Source: Adiantum capillus-veneris (taxonomy: Eukaryota; Streptophyta; Polypodiopsida; Polypodiales; Pteridaceae). From it: 64,000 bases of DNA. Position numbers and translations under genes: made by a program. The notes beneath the pieces were generated by a model that was not told the origin of the DNA, did no database searches, and worked only from the letters and a program-made list of their open reading frames with translations. Shown one piece after another: positions 26,524 to 35,919 of this stretch (its first letter is position 1; every line of letters begins with the position of its first letter). The stretch is from the NCBI GenBank assembly GCA_014529385.2, contig CM043964.1, positions 136,964,529 to 137,028,528 on the forward strand. The letters are read 5' to 3'.

Positions 26524-26582
<59 letters not shown>

Positions 26583-26696
26583 TATGTATAGATCTGTATG
26601 TGTATATATATGTATAGATCTGTATGTATATATATATATACATGTATCTATATATATCTATATATGTATATATATATGTATATGTATATATATGTA

Positions 26697-26740
<44 letters not shown>
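26523..26740. repeat. (TA)n-rich microsatellite
   Basis: Pure TA at 26525-26581 and 26703-26739, with imperfect TA/TG/TATC variants between. Confidence 0.95.
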
Positions 26741-26747
<7 letters not shown>

Positions 26748-27470
26748 TTGAAGGAGTGGGAGATAGAGAGAAATAGAGATAGAGAGAGGTAGTGGGAGAT
26801 ATAAGAGAAGTGAGAGGGAGGGGATCCATGTCCCACGATCATAGATTGAGACCAAACTTGTACCATAGCTAGAGCACATCAGAAGGAGTCCACTGGTTTT
26901 TCAAAACTGAATTTGGATATCCAAAACCAAGTCAGAAGCCACAACTACTAAGTATTCTGAGCAGGTGTCAGAATTGACCTAATTTTCAATCCGGAGGTCT
27001 ATTTTGAAAAATTTATGATGCCATAGGAGCTACTAGTCATGCTAATCTGATGGTACCAAGAAATGTCAATTTGGGATCCAAACGTGGATCGCGATCCATG
27101 ACTCCATAGTGACAGCTTGACCTAAAACTTTCTAGATCAATACAACATACACAAGGAACCATATCCCCAAGTCCAATTTTGAAAAAAAATCGAACAAATT
27201 TAGGCCAAAAGACATCAAAACAGGTGACAAGCTGAAAACTGTAGTGCAGACCAAGTGTTGGGTATTTAACCTATCAAACCAAGTCCAAATTCAAAAAGAG
27301 TTGAGATTTAGCTTGTGGACATAGTTAGGAACAAGCTTTCAAGAGATCAAGTCCAAATGTGGTTGAACATGGATCATGATCCATGAATCCCAACCTAAGA
27401 GTTTGGCAAAAATAGATACACAGCTTGTCCATAACCTTGTTTCCATACTGTCAAAATTTGGAGTAAACAC
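26741..27470. other. no gene recognised
   Basis: Low-information, A-rich sequence; no ORF or repeat ends. Confidence 0.5.
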
Positions 27471-27575
27471 ATTAGGAAGGGAATGGGGTATAGGAGGGCC
27501 TCTTTATTTGGCATTTTAAGGAAATATTTAAAACTTAATCAAGCTTTGACCAAGGGATAGAATGGTGGGGTAGAT
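27471..27575 (+). repeat. dispersed direct repeat, copy 1
   Basis: About 105 bp here (taggaagggaatggggtata ... agaatggtggggta) recur with roughly 80% identity at 29657-29762. Confidence 0.7.
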
Positions 27576-27920
27576 AGCCTAAACATGCCTTTATAAAAAT
27601 ACTTTTGCTTATTTTCTTAGAGAATATATGCAGATTTTACTAGGTCTGGTTGGAGTTACTCACCCCCCAAAAGCACCTTTTCTATTTTCAAATATTAAAG
27701 TTTCCCTCTCTTGTCCCCTCTTTTCTTCTCTCTCTTCTTGTTTCTCCCCCTCCAAAATTTTCCCAAGCTCTCTTTCTCTCCCCTCAGCAGCTGAAAAGTG
27801 CAGATCCGCAATCTTTATCCCCACCCTCTCTCTAAAACGCCCTGACATCTCTCTCTCCTCCTCTTCTCATGCTAGGGCATCTTTTTGTAAAGTAGACTAC
27901 CCACATCATTCTACCTCTGT

Positions 27921-28185
27921 AACATCTCCTTCTAGATTTGCAACCTCTTCCTCCATAGCTACAACATCTCCTTCTAAACCTGCAACCTCTTCCTCCATAG
28001 CTACAACATCTCCTTGTAAACCTGCAACCTCTTTCTCCATAGCTACAACATCTCCTTTTAGATCTGCAACCTCTTTCTCCATAGCTCCAACATCTTCTCT
28101 TCTAGATCTGCAACCTCTTTCTCCATAGCTATAACATCTCATTCTAGATCTGCAACTTCTATCTTCATAGCTCCGACTTCTATAT
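27921..28185 (-). pseudogene. coiled-coil gene fragment, six 14-residue repeats
   Basis: Six tandem units start at 27921, 27963, 28005, 28047, 28089 and 28133 (42, 42, 42, 42, 44 bp). On the minus strand each encodes about 14 residues of the form GDVVAMEEEVAGLE, two heptads with hydrophobic spacing and alternating acidic residues, so the product would be a parallel-type coiled coil. The 44-bp unit shifts the frame. Upstream on the minus strand (28200-28270) HVKKEVMELEMERCKLGKRV continues the coiled-coil character. The repeat frame is open from 28142 to 27906. The start, end and parent family are unknown. Confidence 0.5.
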
Positions 28186-28339
28186 TCCTAGTCCACTTTC
28201 ACTCTCTTCCCAAGCTTGCATCTCTCCATTTCGAGTTCCATAACCTCTTTCTTGACGTGCAACATCAACTTTCCTACTCTAGTTCCCTATCTCTTTTGAA
28301 AATCCTTTTCACAGTTGTTGTAACATCTCCTTCTTTACT

Positions 28340-29218
28340 ATGTGTATGTGTGTGTGTGAACTATGCACTATGCAATTAATTTCCAGCAAGAGTGTACTTG
28401 ATCATAGCTACACGGCAAAGGATTACAATGCATTAGAGATCTACTATACATGGTGCCAATGTAGCAGAATGCAAGGGGTGTATGTAAGGCTTATGAAGGG
28501 TCACAAGTTTTCAATGTTAGCAAAGGATCCTAAGGTAAGTGTCAGTTCATGAAAAGCATGTGTGGTTAGTGTATTTTTTCCATGAATGACTTATTGAAGC
28601 TCTTTTTCCTTTGAAATTAGAAGGATTCTTTATGAATCATCTCTTGTTTTAGCAGATTCTCCTATATTCAACAACATTGAAAACTGGTACTAGTACCTCC
28701 AAAAGATTTATTTGAAAACTGCTAGTGAATGGTTCGAAAACTTGACTCCAATGCATTTTAGCAATGTAGGCCACAATATGTGTTGGTCTAAATTCAACAA
28801 TGCTCAAATACTTGCTCTTGGAAGAGGTAAAGTTTTGAATGTTTATATTGCAATCAAACTCAGCTATGGATTTAAGAAACTCACATTGTATTTAGCTTCT
28901 GATATTGTAGATCTACATGTTCATGTTTTATATGCAGATGGTGTATCGCAAAAGTTAATAACGTGGAATTTCTTGCCTGCAATATTTGAATAGTCAAGCC
29001 CTAGGGAGATATAATCGGCCACTTTGTGGCTCAATTACAGACCAAGAATCAACCAAGCCAAGATGGAGATTCAAGGGTGGAACCAAATCTCAACAACCAA
29101 GAATTGGTTGAAAGTGTCTTCTAGACTTACAACTTCAAAGAAAGGTGCTGCAAATGGAAGGCAAGACAAAGGGGCCAAAAGGCGGAACAATAGAGTGGTA
29201 GTGAGAGAGAGAGCTTAG
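28340..29218 (+). other. three short ORFs of unknown status
   Basis: ORFs at 28340-28552, 28712-28993 and 29024-29218 have protein-like composition (for example YVRLMKGHKFSMLAKDPK and KKLTLYLASDIVDLHVHVLY), but no domain is recognised and no convincing GT-AG joining is evident. They may be remnants of one gene. Confidence 0.25.
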
Positions 29219-29656
29219 CTTTGTTCTCATGTGTACAGAACACTTAAGTACGAAACTCATATGCTAAGCCAGTGGGCTCATGTGATTGATTAATGCAATA
29301 CAACCTTTACCATCTTATTGTGTCATCTCTTTACTTGCAGTGAACTTTGTCATTGTTTTGAAGTTACTTTAAGCTGTCATTCAGGTTAATTGTGTGCAAT
29401 TGTCTTGAAATACTATTGTTTCCCTCATTTTCTAGGCCCCACAAAAATCTGTGTCGAGAACCAAGTTAGCCAAGAATGTTTGTAGTTGACACGTTCTTGT
29501 ACATAATTGGATATCAATAGTGGCTGGTGAAAAGATGGTCACAAGGCACCATAAAACAAAGGAAAGCTCATTATTCGTATTTCTAAATAAAGGACATCTA
29601 AATGTGAAATGTGAACATGAAACATATAGTTGCTAATAGTACAATTAGCCTTTATA

Positions 29657-29762
29657 GAAATTAGGAAGAGAATGGGATACATGAGGGCCTCTTATTTGGA
29701 AGTTTAAGTAAGTACTTAAAACTTATTGAATCTTTGACCGAATGTTAGAATGGTGGGGTAAG
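29657..29762 (+). repeat. dispersed direct repeat, copy 2
   Basis: Partner of 27471-27575, about 2.2 kb away, same orientation. Confidence 0.7.
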
Positions 29763-30430
29763 TGTGGTGGACTTTAGGACATATACACAAAAGATCCTTG
29801 GATAAAGTTAGGGGCTTAGACCACTCAGGTCATGGTAGATTTTTATAATCTGACAATAACTTCCATATAAGTATGAAATATTCATGAAGTATAGATTTAA
29901 TACGTTAAAAACATGATAAGACTTCTATTTGATTTCAAAGGACCCAAAACATGGATTTTTAAAAAACTAGAAGTTATGCAATAAGTTACAATTTATTATT
30001 GAGCTTAAATGAGTATTGATTTCCATCAATCTTCATTGAGATATGGTAGAAGCTTCACAACTATACTACATACCTAAAATGGAAATTTCAAAAAAGTTTG
30101 AGCCAACTTAAGAAATATGTAACCTACACTAATGATAGTGAAAATCTTGCGATTTGACAAATTATTCTGTTAAAGATGGATATGGAAATGCGTTAAGTAT
30201 GGAGCTTGATTTACCCTTGTAATTCTTATTTTAGGAAAACACATTTTTAGGACCCCATAATTAGGAGAATCCATTGTACATGAGAAAAATCACTAGTCGA
30301 AAAACTAAAATCACTTATCGAAAAACCAAAAATCAATCCCCGGTCTTGAGCTCTGCTTGAGACGGAGGTTCGTCGGAATAGTCTCTTTTGCCAGAATATG
30401 TTGGCCGAATTATTGTGGTTGAAAAATTGG
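29763..30430. other. no gene recognised
   Basis: AT-rich, no ORF above background. Confidence 0.5.
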
Positions 30431-30647
30431 AGTTTTCCTTGCAAGGCCATGTTTTGAGGGGTAGATTATGGCCAAAAGAGGCATCTTTTGCACCAAAGAA
30501 CTACGCCAGGGGATGTTTAGAGACCTGAGGGCTCTGTACCAAGCTCTGTGCGCCACGACGTGCAAAATCCCTGTTTGACTTGCAGATTATGGCCAAATCA
30601 AAGCATCTTTTGCACCAAAGAACTGCGTCGGGGGGTGTTTTGAGACC
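30430..30647 (+). repeat. partial tandem copies of the inverted-repeat unit
   Basis: Contains 'attggagttttcc', 'gcatcttttgcaccaaagaa' (twice) and 'ctgtaccaagctc' in the same order as the arm of the inverted repeat that follows, in direct orientation. Confidence 0.8.
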
Positions 30648-31245
30648 GTCCATCAAAGTATGGGTTTTTTTTGGCACCATGATAAACTTACATGCCTCAT
30701 TTTTGGAGCGAAAAATTGGAGTTTTCCATGCAAAGCCATGTTTCGGGGGCAGATGATGGCCAAATTAGGCATCTTTTGCACCAAAGAACAGCGTTGAGGG
30801 GTGTTTCGGGACCCGAGGGGTCTGTACCAAGCTCCGTGCACCACGGCGCTCAAAATCCCTATTTAACCTGTAATTTATGGCCAAATCAAGCATCTTTTGC
30901 ACCAGGTTAAACAGTCCTTTTGCGTGCCGTGGCGCACGGAGCATGGTCCGGACCCCTTCGATCCCGAAACACCCCCCGGTGCTATTCATTGGTGCAAAAG
31001 ATGCTTGATTTGGCCATAAATTACAGGTGAAATAGGGATTTTGAGCACCGTGGTGCACAGAGCTTGGTACAGACCCCTCGGTCCCGAAACACCCCCGGAC
31101 GCGGTTCTTTGGTGCAAAAGATGCCTAATTTGGCCATCATCTGCCCTCGGAACATGGCTTTGCATGGAAAACTCCAATTTTTTGCTCCAAAAATGAGGCA
31201 TGTAAGTTGATCATGGTGCCAAAAAAAACCCATACTTTGATGGAC
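30648..31245. repeat. large inverted repeat (hairpin), arms about 255 bp
   Basis: 30648-30903 is the reverse complement of 30991-31245 with only scattered mismatches and one or two 1-nt gaps; the loop is 87 nt (30904-30990). Each arm contains 'catcttttgcacc' at both ends of a 110-bp subunit, and the loop holds a further copy of that subunit. A transcript across it would fold into a long near-perfect hairpin. The overlapping ORFs on both strands look like by-products of the repeat. Confidence 0.92.
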
Positions 31246-31531
31246 CCAACAAGTCCCAAAACCAACACATTCTTTTGAATCTTTTTCCAAGTGACCCCAT
31301 TTTCTTAGATAAGTAGACTTCTTACAAAGAGGGTACGCAAGACCAGACCCTTAGTGACCATGACAAAGAAAGTTTAAAAGAGGAAGAAGAATAAATCTCA
31401 AACCACAGAGGAACGGACAGACAGTCCTATAGAGTGAAGAAAAAAGTAAAAGAACTATGTCCTTGCATGGAAACAACAATCACCTCCTCTCCCACCACCA
31501 ATGAATAAGAAGAATAGGAAATGAAGAGCCA

Positions 31532-32095
31532 TCATAGTCGCTTTGCATGATATACAATAATATAAAAAGAGCACGAATCCCATAATTTCCAAAGCTCCAT
31601 ACTAAATGCTGGAGCGTGAAATTCATTTTTATTTGTTGCCTCATTTGTATCTTTCACTTCATCAGCTTTGCCTTGCATGTCAACTTTAAGGAACAAAAAG
31701 AAAAGAAAAGCAACTTCTTTTGGAACAAGGTTACAAGGTTTCAAATGTAATTGACAAGAAATGGTAGGTGGACAAACAAAGGAAGTCTTCTTAGAAAATC
31801 TTCCAAACCTCCTTGTTACTTTGCTCTTCTCAATTGAGTTTGTAGTATATCTGGTTAGATGACAATAAGCCTTCCCATCTAAAACCAAACACTTGCCTTC
31901 AACTGCTTCTTCAAACTCTTTGAATTCTTCTGCCAAGAAGTCTTTCAGATGGTCTAACAAAGGTGCAAGATCAAACACAGGATTGAATATTTCATATGCT
32001 TTGGTGTACACCTCCATGTCACCACCATCCATCACAGCCACCAATAGTTTCTCACTTGGACTCTCCTCCAAAATCTCCTCCCGGCCTTCCATCAT
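31532..32095 (-). CDS. hypothetical protein, 187 aa
   Basis: The start is placed at the tandem ATG-ATG at 32095/32092 (MMEGREEILEES), because the 140 upstream codons of the same frame run through non-coding tandem repeats. Residues 1-100 are acidic and amphipathic (LDHLKDFLAEEFKEFEEAVE), followed by a basic segment (SKVTRRFGRFSKK), a hydrophobic FLFFLFL stretch near residue 140 and an acidic tail. I recognise no family. It lies divergent to the H3-C48 gene, with a TATA-like run on this strand at about 32550-32563. It could be a partial exon. Confidence 0.4.
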   Translation of the reverse strand: MMEGREEILEESPSEKLLVAVMDGGDMEVYTKAYEIFNPVFDLAPLLDHLKDFLAEEFKEFEEAVEGKCLVLDGKAYCHLTRYTTNSIEKSKVTRRFGRFSKKTSFVCPPTISCQLHLKPCNLVPKEVAFLFFLFLKVDMQGKADEVKDTNEATNKNEFHAPAFSMELWKLWDSCSFYIIVYHAKRL

Positions 32096-32162
32096 GGTAG
32101 AGGAAAAGTCGACAGGTGAAGCTAGGTACAAGTGCCAATGTACCACACCAAAACGAACCCGG

Positions 32163-32415
32163 ACCACGTGATAGGCGCTTGATCCAAGCTTTGGAAATGC
32201 CTCCCTACGTGTCGTGCGAGACAAAGTCACACAAACACCAAATGGACCAAACGACGTGATAGACGCTGGACCTGGCCTTTGGAATTGCTTCCCTACGCGT
32301 CGTGCGGGACAAAGCCACACAAAATCGTAAAACAACACCAAATGACGCGATAGGCGTTGGACCCAACCTTTGGAACTTCTTCGCTGCACGTCGTATGTGA
32401 CAACGCAAACAAGAA
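32163..32415. repeat. about 90-bp tandem repeats, 2.7 copies
   Basis: Units starting near 32166, 32254 and 32345 each carry a 'gacg(t/c)gatag(g/a)cg' block, 'cctttggaa' and '(g)tcgt(g)cgggacaaag'. CpG-rich compared with flanks. Confidence 0.85.
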
Positions 32416-32539
32416 GCGATAGGGTCCACCAATGTGCAATTTGCAAAGAAGAGATTGTGCGAGGCGAAAGGATTACACAAAAATAGATAATATCTCGCGT
32501 CGTATGCGACAAGTGAACGTGCAACATTTTTAAAATTCG

Positions 32540-32670
32540 AGACCAAGCTTTATATATATATCCGATATATGACCGTTAGTGACACGTGTCAGCCATGCAC
32601 ACGTGCCATGTGGCCTACGTACAACGATCATCGTACGGACGGCTTTATGTATATAAACCCTTGTCACGTG
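32540..32670. promoter_or_regulatory. candidate bidirectional promoter: TATA boxes and three G-boxes
   Basis: CACGTG cores lie at 32583-32588, 32600-32605 and 32665-32670. A plus-strand TATATAAA is at 32650-32657 and a minus-strand TATA-like run at about 32550-32563. The arrangement fits divergent transcription of the 31.5-32.1 kb ORF and of the H3-C48 gene, whose leader would then be about 650 nt. No transcription data can be read from sequence. Confidence 0.4.
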
Positions 32671-32839
32671 CTCATTTTGTGCTTTCTCCTATACTCGACA
32701 TTCGCGTTGTGTCGTCCTCAACTACCCGTACTTCAAGTCATCCGTCCACTAAGCCAAACCAAGTTTCTTCTCAACGACGCGACCGGAACTGTTGGGCATG
32801 TGGGCGCACCTTCTACTGTCTACCGCTTCCTAAGCGTCC

Positions 32840-33330
32840 CTTACGACGCGATAGGCGCAAGTCCCAGAGTCTCGGTGAACCCCTCATCAGGTCGTGCGGG
32901 GGGTCAACTCGGCATAAAAATTTGACATCGCATACGATGCTCTATACCATTTCCTAAGGTGTTTGTGTGCCTTCTACCGCGTTGTGGAAGTCTCTTTCTC
33001 GAAATACTCATGGCGTCCCATACGACGCGATAAGCGTATGTTGCAACTGTTAGGTGGGGCTCTCATCGCGTCGTGCGGGGGCTTCTCAGCTTAAAGATTT
33101 CACCTCGCATACGGCGCGATACGGCGATGTTCTAGGGTGTGGTTGCGCCCTCTATCGCGTCGTACAGGGAGTTTTGTGATATTCTTTTTGCATGTTCCGG
33201 TGGTCACATACGATGCTTTCCACAGCTTGGGTCACCCTTCTATCGCGTCGTGTTACCCTTCTCTTCACACACGGCGAGATAGAAACATCTTGAAGGTTGT
33301 GGCCTACCCCTCTGTCGCATGGTGTGTTCT
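32840..33330 (+). repeat. CpG-rich motif cluster upstream of the H3-C48 gene
   Basis: Variants of CGACGCGATA or its complement TATCGCGTCG(TGCGGG) recur at about 32846, 32892, 33026, 33069, 33112, 33155, 33240 and 33270 in both orientations, ending about 20 nt before the ATG. The same core occurs in the tandem repeats at 32.2 kb. Confidence 0.75.
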
Positions 33331-33339
33331 TTTACCCAA

Positions 33340-35707
33340 ATGGCCAGGACTAAGCAAACTGCAAGGAAGGTCTACCAAGCCCCAACTGATCCAGAAATAG
33401 GTGATGCTAAGAAAGATGCAGAGAAAGCACCCCCTCCACAACCTCGTCAGAGGCCCAATGCCAGAAAAAGATTGAATTATCAGGTGAAGTCCCTAAGAGA
33501 AATAAGAAAAGCACAAAAGTCTACTTGTCTACTAATTCCAAAGCTCTCTTTCATGAGGGTTGTGAAAGAGATATCTGATAGACTTGTAAGCATGATGAAT
33601 ATCAAAACTTTTGTCTCGGTAAGGTGGCAGTCTCAAGCTGTGATGTGCCTTCAGGAAGCTGCTGAGGATTTTCTCATAGACTTTATGAATGATAGCTACA
33701 TTGCAGCTGCATTTGCTCACAGGGTCACACTTATGAGCAAAGATTTTGTGCTTGTGTCAAGGCTAAGGTACAAGTTTGATAAGGCTCTTGAGCTCATTCC
33801 TAGTGAGGATCTTAGAGCTTTCCAAATTTTAAACATCCCTCCTTCCAGGCAGCAGAAAGATTCTGGGGTTGTCATTGAGGATGTTACACATGAGTACGAG
33901 ACAAGAAAGTCCTAGGATATTAAATCAGGAAAGGAAGTTGAGAGAGACCAAGACATGATAACCGAGGATGCTATCCTTAAAGAGCAAGCTGAAATTTTAA
34001 GAGCATCCAAATCTCTTCTTTATGAAAAAGTCACAAGCCAAATGGTGGCGGATGTCTCTTTGTTTGGAGATATTGAGGCATATTTGGACATATTCCCTCA
34101 AGACACAAGTATGCTTGTAAATCCCAACATTGAGCTTGGTGACACTGTGCTCTATATCTCTCTCAGGTGTGTTGCTTTGCTAATTATTATAATGTGCATG
34201 TGCATGGCAGACAGGCACAAGGGGCTCATTGTGGCTTGTGTTTCCTTTTCCAGGTGTCTTATGAGGGATCTTCCAGAGGCTCTAGCTATGCAAATTTCCA
34301 TACTTGACCCTCTAGTGACACAGTGCCTTTTCAACAAGCAAGGAACCCTTTCAAGTTTTTTTGATGATTTTAACATGCTGACCTACAATTACATATTATA
34401 CCCCTATGTTGAAGGGTAATTCTTAACTCTTTACATGTTATTTTTAACATTTTGTGGTATTCTTAGCTAATTTGTTTTTTTTTTGTAGAGGACATTGGAG
34501 TCTTATTATCTTCAATCTTTTGGAGAAAGATATTATATTTATGAATTCATTGTCAAGTATCCATGGGGAAAAGTAAACTGTAAGTATGAAGCATAATCTA
34601 TGCTTGATGATGGCCCATTGTTTTCTATTAGTAGCTTTTTGATTCAATTTCTTGTAGTGCTGCCAAAATTATTGTTGGTCACCTGAGTACCACAAACAAG
34701 GATTACAATATAGAAGCTTTCAAGTACTACAATCAAAAAGTGCCTTTATAGACAGACTCAACATCTTGTGGATGGAGGGTGCTTGCAAATGCATGGAGAT
34801 ATCTTGAGTCAAGGTGCCGGATGACTACACTCAATGTAAGTGTGGTTTATGTATTTATTTTGATGTTTTATGTATGTATGTCATGTCCTTTAGTTCCTTT
34901 TTCTATTTTTTTCAGTTGCATGACTATCCAGAGTCTTGGGTCACGTGGGTGAGAGAGAAGGTTGTTTCTATAGTTTTGGAAAGATCAATAAATCCAAATG
35001 ATCCAGATTCTCCTTTGCCACCAAAGAAAGGTAGAGCCACCAAAGGTTTGGATGCAAAGAAAATGGATCAAAAGAAGAAAAGTCCTGCAAAGATCCATAC
35101 AAAGAAAAAGGATCACAAGAAGAGTCCTACCAAGGTGAAGAGTCCTGCCAAGGGGAAGAGTCCCAAGAAGAAGAGTCCTGCCAAGGGGAAGAGTCCCAAG
35201 AAGAAGATCCCTGCCAAGGGGAAGAGTCCTACCAAAAAGAAGATCCCTGCCAAGGGGAAGAGTCCTACCAAAAAGAAGATCCCTGCCAAGGGGAAGAGTC
35301 CCACTAAGAAGACTGCCAAGGGAAAGAGTCCCACTAAGAGCCCTGGAAAAAAAAGAGAAGATACAAAGGGCCCTCCATTCCACTCACCATTGAAATTCAA
35401 GGTTCAAAAGCGTCGTACACTTAAGAACAATAAGGGGGAGGCACCTAGCTCACCTTTCAAGCTACCATTTATGTTGTCAAAGAAAGCTGCCAAATCACCC
35501 AAGACAGCCAGTCCTAAGGAGCCCAAAGCACCAACCCCTGCCAAGTCACCCGTGTCAAGCCCTAAGGGGTCCAAAGCACCAACCCCTGCCAAGTCACCAC
35601 CACCACCCACTCCTGAACTTTCACCCCCTTCTGAACACAAAAGGAAAAGGGTCTCTGAGGATGCAAAATCCTCTCAGGCAAAAAGAAAAGTGGAATTTCA
35701 TGATTGA
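33340..35707 (+). CDS. histone H3-like / C48 protease-like / SPxK-tail chimeric protein (two in-frame TAGs)
   Basis: Five exons: 33340-34166, 34254-34415, 34489-34572, 34658-34835, 34916-35707. All four GT-AG introns (72-87 nt) preserve frame, giving about 680 codons. Residues 1-10 are MARTKQTARK, identical to the H3 tail. Residues 50-145 match the H3 fold (LREIRKAQKST, LQEAAEDFL, HRVTLMSKD), with about 8 extra residues in loop 1. Residues 260-417 resemble C48 (Ulp1/SENP) peptidases: GGHW with His332, Asn349 where Asp is usual, and T-D-S-T-S-C-G with Cys395. Residues 440-680 are K-rich repeats of KSPAKGKSPTKK type plus SPKxPKAPTPAKSP, like linker-histone tails. TAG at codon 192 (33913-33915) and codon 389 (34749-34751) interrupt it; the second sits at the conserved oxyanion Gln. 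It may be a recent pseudogene or a mobile-element gene. Confidence 0.75.
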
Positions 35708-35919
35708 ATAGTCCACAAAAGCTATGTACACTTTTGTTCATTTTATCCATATGAACATATATATATACCCTTTGGTGATTCATAATTTTGTACTTCAAAT
35801 ACTTAATACCAACTGTCGATTCTTAAATGTGTATCATGATGTCATGTAAGTTTAAAAAAACATAAGTAGAGAAAAGATAAATATATTTGCAAAATGATTA
35901 CAATATTGAACTTGTTTTT

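Noticed and set aside
27921-28185. CRISPR-like array
   Set aside because: Units are contiguous with no unique spacers, and the genome is eukaryotic.
30653-31290. ORFs in both strands of the inverted repeat
   Set aside because: The mirrored peptides arise from the palindromic DNA; no independent coding signal.
33540-33780. The H3-like domain is a CENH3
   Set aside because: The N-terminal ten residues are canonical H3 and the protein continues into a protease and lysine-rich tail; long loop 1 alone is not enough.
33340-35707. Histone-protease gene as part of an endogenous giant virus insertion
   Set aside because: Four GT-AG introns, TATA/G-box-like upstream region and no neighbouring viral core genes; the flanks are plant LTR elements.
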